Counted from the stretch's first letter, positions 1-9,052 are shown. The stretch is DNA of 64,000 bases from Gammaproteobacteria bacterium (GCA_003353945.1 PIVM01000001.1:1-64000); one strand, 5' to 3'. Translations and numbers: made by a program. Notes: generated by a model from the letters alone, not told the origin.

Positions 1-1
1 C

Positions 2-2626
2 TTCTACGGTAGTTACTATGCTAGGTCAGTCAACAACATGCACTTCTACCGTTACGGTAACTACCAAATGCAGGCCAAGTCCCATGACGGTAAATACACG
101 ACGACCTTGCAAAATAACTTCTATATTAAGATGATAAGCCCAGCCTACAGCATCTCTGGCCCAGAGAGCGTGAGTGAAGGCGAGTCAGTCAATCTTGATA
201 TTGTCGTGCAAGACGGTTACGAAGGCACGCTGGAATACACATTACTGGCCGCTCCGGAAGGTGCAAGCATTGATGATAAGGGCAATATCAACTGGACAGC
301 ACACGCTCCTTTTTTTGGCAGCAATGCTTCCATATCGATTGTTGCTGCTGTGAGCAATGCAGACATTGCAGCCAGGAACAACTTTAAAGTGTTTACGTTT
401 TCAGTGGAAAGCCCTGCTGCAACACCTACGATAATTCCGAAACTTCACATTAATAGCGGCCGCAGCCCCAGCACTTTTTTGGATATTGATGGTAATGGTA
501 CTGATGAGTGGATTGTCAGTAACCACGGCGGTTTTTTGCACGGCTATAGAATTGAGAACGGGTTATTAGACCACACTTGGACCTATCCGTATGACCTGAC
601 AAGAAACGATGAAACCATAAAAGGGGTGCAAACTGTGCGAGGAGACGGCCAAAACAGGCTGGCCGTTCTTACCACTAAGTTTCTTTACCTTATTGATCCG
701 CAAAAAGCGAAGCCCTTGTTTTCGGCACAACTGAACGGTCATGTTGAAAGCGATGCCTGGAACCGTTTTGCCAGCATTGATTTGGACAATGACGGGCTTG
801 ACGAAGTGATTGTGCAAACCAACACAAGCTCAAACAATTCCCCCTCTGGACAGGTGCTCAATATCTACGGAAATGATTTAACACATTTTTGGAAATTCTC
901 GTCCAACGAATATGCTCAATTCGTAGTGGGTAATGTTGATGAAGACGATGCCCTGGAAATTGTCACTCAAGCCGGTATTGTTTATGACGGTTCTGATTAT
1001 ACACCTCAAAACGAGTTGGCTGGTGGCTTTGTTGGCACACTGACTCTATTAGACAGTGACGGTGATGGCATTGACGAAATAGGTGAAATTACCAGTGCCA
1101 CCCTGACTCTCTATGATACATCTGGCAACTCAGAGCAACTTGTTAAGCGCGAGCAGACAGTCGCCCTGAATAACGCTGTTCGAGCCCAAGACCTAATCCA
1201 GTTTATTGATATTAATAACGATCAGGTTGATGAACTTGTCTGGGCCAGCTCCACTGACTCGGCGGCGAATATCTCCGGCCTAAACAGTAACAGCTATGAG
1301 CTGCTGCAGCTGCAAGCCAGCGATTTGGGGACTCAAACAACACATGTTGCCTTACTGTCTAACGGTAATAATCAATACCTAAGTTCACTGATCAGAGGCA
1401 GCAGCGGACAACCAATAAGGGCCATTGTCAATGTATCAACCGCTGCCACATGGTCCAATGTGAATAGTAGTCACCTGAATGGAAGTTGCTGGGCCGTGCC
1501 TGATGATTTCACAGACCGCAGTTTTGCGAGTTGTGATCTGTTTTCACCTGGAATCGGCAATCATGTTGGCGTGATGGAAATTTCTGGAGGGGGTGATTAT
1601 CGCTTTGGCCCGAAACCTAACGTTCTCGGTGAAGCAGATGGTACGTCGATGGTGGTGGATTACAATAGCGGCACCCAGGATGCATTTATCGCAGCGCATA
1701 ATACCGGTACCGAATCTGCACAAATGTTTGCCAGCGCCAAATTGGACCTTGCTGATTCACCTCTAACACCGCGCTATTATCAAGTGTATGACTTTGTTTC
1801 AGGTAATCAAATCTATAACAGTTATGAGAATGATCAATTTACTATTAATACTGGCAAACCCACTCCAGTCACTTTTGCAGATATTGATAATGATAGCGAG
1901 ATGGAGTTGATTGGCTCCAATGATTCGATCCTGACTACTCTGTCAAGCGTCAGTCCTCCTGTGGTTAATTCTGTTCAACCCGAAGAAATTAAAATAGATG
2001 TTTATGACGATGATGGCACCCTACTCGGTAGTGAGGTTGTACAGCCAAGCAATGCGTGGGGCACCAACCTGAAAGTAACGGTCAGCGGTATCCTTGCCGG
2101 TAATTTGTTTCCCAACACCGGTATTAGTATTGCCTATTTGCAAAACCAGAAGAATAACCATAAATTGCAATTTTTGGAGTTCACAGGCAGTCAATTACGG
2201 ACAGCCCAACAAGGAAAATTGCTGGAAAAACGTCCTCTTGGGCAGCTAATGGGAGACATTGACAATGACGATGACAATGAACTGCTTGTTTCCTACCAGA
2301 TTAGCAATGGCAATAGCGGAGTCCATGTCTACGATGATCAACTCATTCAGGTGCGTGATATACGACCAGGCGGGAATATAACTGCAATGGCATTACAAAA
2401 ATTATCCAATGGGCGAACCCATATATTGCTTGGTATGGTAGGCGAATCCACCGAGATTAACTACCATTGTTATGTTCAAGCAATAGATATTAACACCGGT
2501 TTCACTGCATGGCGCTCACCTAATCTGAGCGGTGGTGCTATCCGTCAGATAAAACTCGCTGATAGTGAAAGCGGACAACAACATTTGCACATTACTACTC
2601 AAAATGCAGTGTATGTAACAAAATAG
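2..2626 (+). CDS. FG-GAP/VCBS-repeat secreted protein, 5'-truncated by window edge
   Basis: The reading frame is open from base 2, so the true start lies upstream. The visible part is about 874 residues. An Ig/cadherin-like segment comes first (PEGASIDDKGNINW, like the Ig domains that precede VCBS repeats). It is followed by at least seven Asp/Asn-rich calcium-loop repeats of the FG-GAP/VCBS type: DIDGNGTDEW, DLDNDGLDEV, DSDGDGIDEIGEI, DINNDQVDELVW, DIDNDSEMELIGS and DIDNDDDNELLVS are the clearest. Such repeats fold into beta-propellers in extracellular or cell-surface proteins, often in adhesion or polysaccharide contact. The architecture and a local sequence match (TWTYPYDL here, SWVYPYSL there) make it a paralogue of the minus-strand lipoprotein at 13122-16004. 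No catalytic domain is visible. The exact function is unknown; surface location is inferred because the N-terminus is missing. Confidence 0.85.
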   Translation, partial: FYGSYYARSVNNMHFYRYGNYQMQAKSHDGKYTTTLQNNFYIKMISPAYSISGPESVSEGESVNLDIVVQDGYEGTLEYTLLAAPEGASIDDKGNINWTAHAPFFGSNASISIVAAVSNADIAARNNFKVFTFSVESPAATPTIIPKLHINSGRSPSTFLDIDGNGTDEWIVSNHGGFLHGYRIENGLLDHTWTYPYDLTRNDETIKGVQTVRGDGQNRLAVLTTKFLYLIDPQKAKPLFSAQLNGHVESDAWNRFASIDLDNDGLDEVIVQTNTSSNNSPSGQVLNIYGNDLTHFWKFSSNEYAQFVVGNVDEDDALEIVTQAGIVYDGSDYTPQNELAGGFVGTLTLLDSDGDGIDEIGEITSATLTLYDTSGNSEQLVKREQTVALNNAVRAQDLIQFIDINNDQVDELVWASSTDSAANISGLNSNSYELLQLQASDLGTQTTHVALLSNGNNQYLSSLIRGSSGQPIRAIVNVSTAATWSNVNSSHLNGSCWAVPDDFTDRSFASCDLFSPGIGNHVGVMEISGGGDYRFGPKPNVLGEADGTSMVVDYNSGTQDAFIAAHNTGTESAQMFASAKLDLADSPLTPRYYQVYDFVSGNQIYNSYENDQFTINTGKPTPVTFADIDNDSEMELIGSNDSILTTLSSVSPPVVNSVQPEEIKIDVYDDDGTLLGSEVVQPSNAWGTNLKVTVSGILAGNLFPNTGISIAYLQNQKNNHKLQFLEFTGSQLRTAQQGKLLEKRPLGQLMGDIDNDDDNELLVSYQISNGNSGVHVYDDQLIQVRDIRPGGNITAMALQKLSNGRTHILLGMVGESTEINYHCYVQAIDINTGFTAWRSPNLSGGAIRQIKLADSESGQQHLHITTQNAVYVTK

Positions 2627-3014
2627 CGTACTTTCCCAGTCGCAAAGGCGGTTTCAGGTCTTTGTCGCCATGGGCATTCAAGGTACGCAGCACTATACCT
2701 GAGAATAACGGTTTGGCGGACAGTTCTGACGGCATTAACCCCGGTGATGCTATCAGCCCATTCCGTCAAGGTGGTATCAATGGGGGGTTTGCCAAAAGCC
2801 GCCAGAATGTTAATCTGCCCTCAATAGTCCCAGAGAACTGGAAGCCAAGCTAAAGCAACGTTTAAACTACAAATCAACTGAGTTTTCTAGGATTAACGGC
2901 CTGTCAGCTGCAATGTTTCATTCAGTAATGCTTGACTTGTCCAAATTGCTAACTTTAACAAGAATAATACGCTTGCCGGAAATATTCCGGTCACTAACAG
3001 GAGAAATTTAAACT
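2627..3014. other. 388-bp spacer, no supported gene
   Basis: This stretch separates the VCBS-repeat gene from the next gene. A 63-codon frame at 2662-2853 has no ribosome-binding site and an unusual composition, and the opposite strand is open in short pieces too, so coding is not supported. A good Shine-Dalgarno (GGAGAAA, about 3000-3006) at the right end belongs to the gene starting at 3015. It may hold a relic, but I recognise nothing in it. Confidence 0.4.
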
Positions 3015-3554
3015 ATGAGTCAACCTCTCTGGCAAAATCCCCTGCTTGCATGGTTCAGCGACCTTAGACGACTGCTACAGGTGCAAACTGTTTTTCTTCC
3101 CACACAGGGCTTACATATTAATCAGGGCGAGACCTTTGAAGTGGAGATCAGTGTTACCAATATTGCTCCGCAGGCAACTATCGGCGGCGCTAGCCATCAC
3201 ATGCCAAATATTCGGTTTTTGCTTGATAGCCTATCTGTCACGCTGTCTGATATGGGAAACAAAGTTGACTTTGTTGAAGCAACCGATGATTTTAAAGAAA
3301 ACTCGGTGTTAGGTGGCTACAGCATCTCTTTTCCTTCTGAGCTTAAATTGGGTCCCGGCCAATCAAAATCGTGGAAATTAACCTTTAAAGCGAAAGATAA
3401 CTACGTTATACCTTTGAATGTCCCCGGCGCTCCAAGCCAACAAAAACACGTGCAAACCTTAGTGGAATGCCGGTTGGATTATGAACAAATGTTTCGCTTT
3501 ATTGAAGTCAGTCACGCAGAAATCAATATTACTCCTTGGTGGGGTGAAGATTGA
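3015..3554 (+). CDS. Conserved-looking hypothetical protein, 179 aa
   Basis: I do not recognise the family. The start is well supported: ATG preceded by GGAGAAATTTAAACT, with the GGAG core about 11 bases upstream. The protein has no signal peptide. It looks beta-rich, with alternating strands such as GETFEVEISVTNIAPQA and SKSWKLTFKAKDNYVIPLNV. This resembles an immunoglobulin-like or arrestin-like sandwich of the kind found in proteins with 'lack of polarity/effector' type folds, but that is inference from pattern only. It ends in ITPWWGED. The stop codon lies inside a 15-bp tandem duplication, so the last five codons are repeated immediately downstream. A small membrane protein gene follows 60 bp later on the same strand and may be co-transcribed. 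Confidence 0.7.
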   Translation: MSQPLWQNPLLAWFSDLRRLLQVQTVFLPTQGLHINQGETFEVEISVTNIAPQATIGGASHHMPNIRFLLDSLSVTLSDMGNKVDFVEATDDFKENSVLGGYSISFPSELKLGPGQSKSWKLTFKAKDNYVIPLNVPGAPSQQKHVQTLVECRLDYEQMFRFIEVSHAEINITPWWGED

Positions 3555-3569
3555 GGGGGTGAAGATTGA
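3541..3569 (+). repeat. 15-bp tandem duplication over a stop codon
   Basis: The sequence GGGGTGAAGATTGA occurs at 3541-3554 and again at 3556-3569. The first copy encodes the end and stop of the 179-aa protein; the second is untranslated. It looks like a recent slippage duplication. Confidence 0.85.
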
Positions 3570-3614
3570 CATACGCCGTTATGCTTATCATTAAGCTCCA
3601 GGCAGAGTATTGCC

Positions 3615-3791
3615 ATGAGTAATTTGTTAATAATTATTCTCGTACTTTTTTTATCGCTGTTCCTATTGGTTACCGTAGCGGAAAAACTCGGGAAACCAAT
3701 GGAAGCAGCAGATAGCAGGCGCTACTCAAAAATCATCGTCATCTTGATGGGGTTGCTATTACTTGCCGGGGTATTTAAATCGTTTATGTAG
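3615..3791 (+). CDS. Small two-helix membrane protein, 58 aa
   Basis: This 58-codon frame begins ATG at 3615 and ends TAG at 3789-3791. The protein is almost entirely two hydrophobic helices: residues about 3-21 (LLIIILVLFLSLFLLVTVA) and about 39-54 (IIVILMGLLLLAGVF). A short charged hinge (EKLGKPMEAADSRRYSK) joins them. That is the typical layout of small bacterial inner-membrane proteins. A weak Shine-Dalgarno-like AGGCAG lies about 9 bases upstream. It follows the 179-aa gene by 60 bp on the same strand. Function unknown. The regular alternation of hydrophobic and charged blocks makes chance unlikely, but no homologue could be checked. Confidence 0.6.
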   Translation: MSNLLIIILVLFLSLFLLVTVAEKLGKPMEAADSRRYSKIIVILMGLLLLAGVFKSFM

Positions 3792-3859
3792 CTTCGATAG
3801 TGCATTGGTAGCGCATTCTTTTATATTTGGTAACGCTTAAGACTACCGAAAAATTTTAA

Positions 3860-4030
3860 TCAGGAATAACCAGCCAAGTCCCTTCGATCCTTGCCCGAAC
3901 GGCGATCGTCCGGGGGGATCGTTTCGACAGCGTTATTTGTATCTCGACGATCTCCTGGTCTTTTGCGTTCTTCCAAATAATCTTCAATTTTTTCTATAAT
4001 TTCGGGGGTAATCTGTTTCTTGTCGGTCAC
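3860..4030 (-). CDS. Small Arg-rich hypothetical protein, 56 aa
   Basis: I place the start at GTG 4030 because a strong Shine-Dalgarno (AAGAAGAGG) ends nine bases before it. A longer TTG start at 4051 would lie inside that ribosome-binding site. The protein begins MTDKKQITPEIIEKIEDYLEERKR, predicted to be one amphipathic helix. It then carries two GDRR/DDRR-type motifs ending in DRRSGKDRRDLAGYS. Paired DRRxGxDRR motifs occur in many small gammaproteobacterial proteins and at the front of some PilZ-type proteins; their role is not defined. Soluble, basic, monocistronic. Function unknown. Confidence 0.65.
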   Translation of the reverse strand: MTDKKQITPEIIEKIEDYLEERKRPGDRRDTNNAVETIPPDDRRSGKDRRDLAGYS

Positions 4031-4442
4031 GGCTTGATACCTCTTCTTCAACCACTTCTACTCTACATGATACTCGCAGATAACCACCAAATATCCGCTA
4101 AGTTTAATGCAATGCTGCTTCTACGATTAGTATGGATTTTATCATAGTAAAGCAACTCATAATTTGCGAATTTTATTCTTTTTCTTTGCTTATTTCTGTG
4201 CGCTCAGCTTACTTTGTTATTAGCCGAGTGCCGCCTTATGCGTCATACTTATTAACCTTTAGCCCACAGGTTCGTATCTTCTCTAGCCAGCAATTCTCAC
4301 AAGGATTTCGCGTTGAAAGTGAGGGCTGGCGCTCTGTAGTCGTTTGCATATTCAGGATCTACGGAAGTCAGGGGGACTTGGATTGTGTATATGCGCTAAA
4401 TATGCCGCCCACTAAACGGTTTTTATCCGCGAGGAAATACAA
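4031..4442. other. 412-bp spacer, no supported gene
   Basis: The region holds the leader of the small Arg-rich gene on its left and the 3' flank of the dienoyl-CoA isomerase gene on its right. A 107-codon plus-strand frame (4132-4455) runs through it, but it has no ribosome-binding site, has an odd composition and overlaps the isomerase stop. I see no terminator with a U-tract. Confidence 0.45.
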
Positions 4443-5255
4443 TCAATCTTCATAATCCGCTTGCTTGTTCTGCTGCTGCGCATCGACAGATTTAAGTACA
4501 TCTTCAACACTCAGCATCCCCGCGTTCCAGGTGGCGACATAATTCAAGCTATCGATGACACTATGATCACGGCTGTATAACAGCATTTCCTTCACACCAC
4601 GCACCGCTATTGGTGATTTACTGGCAATCAGACTTGCGATTCCCATTACCTCCTCTAACAATTGTTCGCGATCATCATAAACATGATTCACCAAACCAAG
4701 CCGAAGAGCTTCCTGCGCATTTACTTTACGCCCGGTAAAGGCAAGTTCGCGTGTCATTCCATCACTGATTAGCTTCGGCAGCCGCTGTAAGGTTCCTACA
4801 TCAGCGGTCATGCCCATATCAATTTCTTTAATGGAAAAATGGGCATCCCTCGTACAATAACGCATATCACAACAACACACCATGTCGACACCACCACCGA
4901 TACAACTGGAATGAATAGCAGCTAATACCGGTTTGCGACATTGCTCAATTGCATTGAGATTACCCTGCAATTGCTTAATGGTGATACGAAGTTTTTCAGC
5001 CTTTCTGGCCGCTTCAGTCTCACCTTCCACCAGCTCATTGAACATACTCAAATCCAGACCTGAGCAAAAATGCTTGCCCTGTGCCGCCAGCACTATTACG
5101 CGCACATCAGCTATTGTATCTGCCCAGCGAAAACTCTCCTCCAGCTCGCGCCACATCACAGCATTCAGGGCATTGGCCTTATTTGCCCTGTTTAGCTCAA
5201 TCAAAGCAATGTGCTCGTTCAATGCCACAGTCAAAGTTTCATAGGTGGGTGTCAT
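4443..5255 (-). CDS. Delta(3,5)-Delta(2,4)-dienoyl-CoA isomerase (crotonase fold)
   Basis: A 270-residue crotonase-superfamily enzyme. The CoA/oxyanion-hole segment HFCSGLDL is at residues 62-69 and the second glycine-rich loop CIGGGVD at 118-124. Three acidic residues, D124, E144 and D152, have the same spacing (20 and 8) as the catalytic Asp176/Glu196/Asp204 of rat ECH1. The stretch ADVGTLQRLPK and the C-terminal YSRDHSV...SLNYVATWN also match ECH1 closely. This supports dienoyl-CoA isomerase rather than a plain enoyl-CoA hydratase. The expected role is to shift conjugated double bonds so that odd-position unsaturated fatty acids can enter beta-oxidation. It is last in a likely operon with the nitroreductase (41 bp upstream) and SRPBCC genes. 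Confidence 0.88.
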   Translation of the reverse strand: MTPTYETLTVALNEHIALIELNRANKANALNAVMWRELEESFRWADTIADVRVIVLAAQGKHFCSGLDLSMFNELVEGETEAARKAEKLRITIKQLQGNLNAIEQCRKPVLAAIHSSCIGGGVDMVCCCDMRYCTRDAHFSIKEIDMGMTADVGTLQRLPKLISDGMTRELAFTGRKVNAQEALRLGLVNHVYDDREQLLEEVMGIASLIASKSPIAVRGVKEMLLYSRDHSVIDSLNYVATWNAGMLSVEDVLKSVDAQQQNKQADYED

Positions 5256-5296
5256 CTGCTCTATCCCTTATGATCTCCATAGCCTGGCATCACACA

Positions 5297-5863
5297 TTAG
5301 CCATCATCAGACCAGCGCTCCGAAAACTCCCACCATTCAATATCTGGCAGCGCCTTGGGTTTACCTTCCAAACTACCGAGATAAATAAAACCAATAATTT
5401 CTTCATCCTCTCCTAGCCCCAAACCCTGCATGACCGTTTTATCATACGCCATTGAACCTGTGCGCCAAATACCGCCATAGCCCATGGCATGACTGGCCAA
5501 TAATATATTTTGCGCTGCACAACCTGCTGAAAGCCGCTGCTCTATATGAGGCACATCGGGGTGCTCCTGCAAGGTGGCAATCACGACCACCAGCAATGGC
5601 GCACGCAGAGGCTTCCTACGTGCTTTTTGTAACACCTGCTCACCTGTGTCGGGATTAGATTGCAGCATGGCCGCAGCAAATAACTCCCCCAAACGATCTC
5701 GCCCCGGCCCCTCAATCAGTAAAAAACGCCAGGGTCGTAGCCAAGCATGATCAGGCGCTCTTATTGCTGCCTGTAGAATTTGTTCCAGTTGTGGCTGTGT
5801 TGGTGCAGGTTCGCACAACTTACTAGCCGAATTGCGAGACAATAGTGCAGTGAGCGCGTCCAT
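5297..5863 (-). CDS. Nitroreductase family protein (YdjA-like)
   Basis: A 188-residue protein that starts MDALTALLSRNSASKL, equivalent to the RRSxxKF-type FMN-phosphate loop at the N-terminus of nitroreductases. It continues with AAIRAPDHAWLRPWRFLLIEG. The APDHAxLRPWRF signature is typical of the compact YdjA subgroup (E. coli YdjA has 183 residues) rather than the longer NfsB type. The late segment NILLASHAMGYGGIWRTG is the conserved helix and flavin/substrate loop. An FMN-dependent, NAD(P)H-linked reductase is expected; the physiological substrate is unknown. It lies between the SRPBCC gene (46 bp upstream) and the dienoyl-CoA isomerase gene on the same strand, so co-transcription is likely. 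Confidence 0.88.
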   Translation of the reverse strand: MDALTALLSRNSASKLCEPAPTQPQLEQILQAAIRAPDHAWLRPWRFLLIEGPGRDRLGELFAAAMLQSNPDTGEQVLQKARRKPLRAPLLVVVIATLQEHPDVPHIEQRLSAGCAAQNILLASHAMGYGGIWRTGSMAYDKTVMQGLGLGEDEEIIGFIYLGSLEGKPKALPDIEWWEFSERWSDDG

Positions 5864-5909
5864 AAACGTTATTACCTCCCGTCATCTAAAAGGCGGCTGT
5901 CACAAACAA

Positions 5910-6413
5910 CTATGCTAATTGTGCCTTGATCGCCTTTAGATCTTTTGGTGTGGTGGGTTTACCCGTTTCATAAAAATGTTTCATACTCAACGCCACATCG
6001 CGAATAACACCGGATATGATCTTATTCAAGAATAGCTTATCAAGCAAAATACCAAACCAGCCTAGTGGCGGTGTATATCCCATGGTTGTAGTCAGTCGTG
6101 TTGTATCACCGTCTGATTCTTCAATTAAATAACGAAAAAAAGCATTTTTGAACGGAGAATCCTTTTCTCCTTTGTGCAGTCGAATACGAAAACCACTGCC
6201 TTCATCCCAATCAGTGACCGTTTCTTGCAATGCCCGCTTTTTACCCTGATAAACCAGGCGGCTGGCGCCAACCCCTTGCTTATTAGAGGAAACAATTTCT
6301 GTCTTGATAATGCCTGGCACATAGTTATGTGCCTGTGAAAGATCCTCTAATGTTTTCCAGGCCTGCTCACGCGGCATTTCCAACGTCACCTGATAGGTTG
6401 CTTCACTTATCAT
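5910..6413 (-). CDS. SRPBCC (START/polyketide-cyclase-like) family protein
   Basis: 167 residues. The opening TYQVTLEMPREQAWKTLEDLSQAHNYVPGI is the usual first strand and helix of an SRPBCC ligand-binding fold ('...V..p.e.vW..l.d...' ). It is followed by alternating strands including RLVYQGKKRALQETVTDW and DTTRLTTTMGYTPP, and a long C-terminal helix (IISGVIRDVALSMKHFYETG). No signal peptide, so cytoplasmic. These proteins bind hydrophobic ligands; the ligand cannot be predicted. It is the first gene of the SRPBCC-nitroreductase-isomerase set, which suggests lipid or xenobiotic handling, though that is inference. Confidence 0.8.
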   Translation of the reverse strand: MISEATYQVTLEMPREQAWKTLEDLSQAHNYVPGIIKTEIVSSNKQGVGASRLVYQGKKRALQETVTDWDEGSGFRIRLHKGEKDSPFKNAFFRYLIEESDGDTTRLTTTMGYTPPLGWFGILLDKLFLNKIISGVIRDVALSMKHFYETGKPTTPKDLKAIKAQLA

Positions 6414-6608
6414 ATTTTTACCCGCTCATAGTCTATATAGCCTATTTCGCAGCAATCACCAGCAAAGCCCATATTGCTCTTTTTATTATGGATTTTGCAT
6501 TCAATGTGAGGGCTGAGATAGTTGATCGGCGACCTTACAATAGCGTTGGCCGTTAATCAATATCGGGGGCTGCTTTCAAGCAAGGTCGCGCGTGTGAGTT
6601 TGCACCGA

Positions 6609-7025
6609 CTAATCCACCTGACTGGCAAATTGTGAGGCATACTTGGCGATCCATTCCGCAGCAGCTTGCTCGGCGTCCAACTGCCGACCTTCGTGCTCAT
6701 GAACGGTTTGTTTGTATTGTTCAATATGGCAAACCTGTTCCACCATGCGGGTTTTATAGGCTTCCTGCTCACCGACAAATCGAATTCCAAGATCATAGTG
6801 ACCCTGCATAGGCCGACACCAAACAACAACACCGTGTCCTTCATATTCCGGTTGCACCAGGGGAATATGGATTTCGATTTCAGTCCCTTCTGCATAGTAC
6901 TCATCAACTTCGCAACAAATTCCACCTAAACTCAAATTATGCAAACTACTCAGACTGGAGTCACACTCACCCACGCAGGCAATTTCAATGGGGATTTCCG
7001 ACGGATGGCGTACAAATTTTCGCAT
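6609..7025 (-). CDS. PilZ domain c-di-GMP-binding protein
   Basis: 138 residues. The N-terminal RKFVRHP (residues 2-8) supplies the RxxxR motif and NLSLGG at 30-35 the (D/N)xSxxG motif, the two c-di-GMP-contacting elements of PilZ domains. Strands typical of the barrel follow (EIEIHIPL, EGHGVVVWCR, DLGIRFVG). The last 40 residues form a charged helical tail rich in Gln and Glu. It is a stand-alone PilZ adaptor and probably relays c-di-GMP to an unknown partner. It is monocistronic. The window also encodes a membrane GGDEF protein at 30338-31504 that could be a source of the ligand, but no direct link is visible. Confidence 0.88.
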   Translation of the reverse strand: MRKFVRHPSEIPIEIACVGECDSSLSSLHNLSLGGICCEVDEYYAEGTEIEIHIPLVQPEYEGHGVVVWCRPMQGHYDLGIRFVGEQEAYKTRMVEQVCHIEQYKQTVHEHEGRQLDAEQAAAEWIAKYASQFASQVD

Positions 7026-7159
7026 GTTCTGTCGCTCCTGCGACGTTGATACTGAAACTATAGCTCCATTTTGTGCATTTTGCGTAAAATTAATCGGCTT
7101 ACTTCTGCGCCAACAATATGCGATGCCTATAGTTTCATTTCAACTATCCATATAACAAT

Positions 7160-9052
7160 TTAAAGCATATCCTGATAAGGAGATTCTACATCCAAGTCCA
7201 CTGCTTGGCCATAACCTGGCACTTGCAGTGTTCGATCATCAAACTCAATGTCTTCACCTTCCAGCACGTTATGATTGAACCGATAGATAGGTTCAACATT
7301 CCCTGCCGTCATAGCCTTATCGTGCTCTAGCGCAGTTTCCCGCACTGATTCATTTTTTTCAAGGTAGGTTTTCATCGCAACAGCGCCGTGTTTCTTCGCC
7401 AGCATCCGCCGAATCACATGCGGCGCTAACAAGGTAGCACTGGCATTATTACCCCCAAAACCTTTGGCGTTAATTATTGATACATCCATGCCATCCGTGC
7501 CCACTTCCACATGTTTATTACCGATACTGAGTTGACTGTGCTCAACATCCTCGGCGACATGGTCAATGGTAGCAATACCAGGAATCCAACCAAAACACCA
7601 TATGCCCAAGGTATTGATTATCTGATCTCCACCTGCAACGCCAATCGAGTGTCCAAGATAACTTTTCACCGCAGCGACTGGCCAGGATTCTATACCAAAC
7701 GTTTTGGCTACTTCGTTGAGGATATGTGATTCGGTCACCCTATTTTGTGGCGTGCCAGTACCATGAGCTTGCACAAAAGACCGTTTCCGAATGGCCTCTT
7801 CACCCACGATTGCCCGCCCAGCAGCCAGCGCTTTTGCCATGGTTATATAGTTACCTACGCCCGGGGAGGAAATGGATTTTTTAAATCCATCGGCATTAAC
7901 AAACACATCGCTAACCGCGCCGTGTATCGATGCTCCCAGCTCGAGCGCCAAATCGTCATCCATCAAGACAATAAACTGAGCACTTTCCGCCAAGGTGAAT
8001 CCACAGTTGCTGGAAAAAGGTCGACAGGCACGTCGATAATCCGGCACATCCAAATTCAAGGCTTCGTCCAAAGCGAGCAATTCCTGGTCAGTCGCCAATG
8101 CCCCCATGGCAGCATAACCTTCTATAATCTCAGGCGTTATTGGTGCTTCGCTGTTACCAACAATAGCCACTCTCGCACGACCCGTCTGGATGTCCATCAA
8201 GCCCATTCTCATGTTATACAAAAACGAGGCGCAAGCGCCCATGGCAGTACCGGTATTACCCACACTACCTAACACGTAGGCATTGATAAAATCAGCTGGC
8301 ATTTCCGCAAAACCAAAGGGGCACTGTTTAGAGGTCACCTTTTTCCCGATCATGCGCGCCATCATCATGCCGCCGTTACCGTTAATATCGAGTTGACTCA
8401 TACCACTGCCAGCATAAACACTGATCTGGTCTGGTTTGACCGATTGCTTAATTTGATCCCATTCAATACCAATACTACCCAGTGCATCAGAGGCACCAAA
8501 AATGGTCATTTGTATACCGCGCGGATGGTTGCGTGACGGGTATAAAAGTTTCGGATCAAAGCCCGTGGGCAGCTGCCCCGCAGCCTTCACTTTTGACCGC
8601 CGGTAAGTCGGCAATAATACGTCCACATCGGTTGGAATAGTTACCTTGACACGTTTTCCGTCAAGAGGACTCAACTGCCATTGCTCAGGAATCTCATGTG
8701 GCAGGCTTTTAGCCTTGGTGATAAATTCAATAGGCGCATGCGGCCCCTGGGGAGACACTTCCATGCGCCGATTCCAACGAATGTGATCAGGATTAAACAG
8801 ATTGTCACCAATACCACGCACCAAGGTATGGCCATCAATATATTCGCGTAAACTATTGTCCAATATATCCGCCGATGCTTCATCACTACTACGCCGACGA
8901 AGGTTCATCAATGTCGCCAAACTACGGTAGGTATCGTTGGCATTCGATTCTTTGATAACGTCAATCACCATACGACGATAGGCATGGTGGGCTGAACTGC
9001 GTCCGGCGGCATTAATACCACCGTATCCAACAATCACGGGTAATTTCGACAT
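7160..9052 (-). CDS. fabY: Beta-ketoacyl-ACP synthase FabY
   Basis: About 630 residues with start ATG at 9052. An AGGTGG Shine-Dalgarno sits just upstream, and the alternative GTG at 9061 lies inside that site. The size and the N-terminus MSKLPVIVGYGGINAAGRSS match the FabY class first described in Pseudomonas aeruginosa (about 633 aa), much longer than FabB/FabF/FabH. Active-site residues in order: Cys about 274 in MGACASF, His about 430 in QAHGTGT, His about 468 in KSYLGHS. The expected reaction is condensation of acetyl-CoA with malonyl-ACP to begin fatty-acid synthesis, in place of FabH. It is divergently arranged with the AraC-type regulator at 9303. Confidence 0.92.
   Translation of the reverse strand: MSKLPVIVGYGGINAAGRSSAHHAYRRMVIDVIKESNANDTYRSLATLMNLRRRSSDEASADILDNSLREYIDGHTLVRGIGDNLFNPDHIRWNRRMEVSPQGPHAPIEFITKAKSLPHEIPEQWQLSPLDGKRVKVTIPTDVDVLLPTYRRSKVKAAGQLPTGFDPKLLYPSRNHPRGIQMTIFGASDALGSIGIEWDQIKQSVKPDQISVYAGSGMSQLDINGNGGMMMARMIGKKVTSKQCPFGFAEMPADFINAYVLGSVGNTGTAMGACASFLYNMRMGLMDIQTGRARVAIVGNSEAPITPEIIEGYAAMGALATDQELLALDEALNLDVPDYRRACRPFSSNCGFTLAESAQFIVLMDDDLALELGASIHGAVSDVFVNADGFKKSISSPGVGNYITMAKALAAGRAIVGEEAIRKRSFVQAHGTGTPQNRVTESHILNEVAKTFGIESWPVAAVKSYLGHSIGVAGGDQIINTLGIWCFGWIPGIATIDHVAEDVEHSQLSIGNKHVEVGTDGMDVSIINAKGFGGNNASATLLAPHVIRRMLAKKHGAVAMKTYLEKNESVRETALEHDKAMTAGNVEPIYRFNHNVLEGEDIEFDDRTLQVPGYGQAVDLDVESPYQDML

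Noticed and set aside
2662..2853. 63-codon plus-strand frame after the VCBS gene
   Set aside because: No ribosome-binding site; short open stretches exist on both strands there, so coding is not supported.
4132..4455. 107-codon plus-strand frame
   Set aside because: No ribosome-binding site, unusual composition, overlaps the end of the dienoyl-CoA isomerase gene, and no recognisable pattern.
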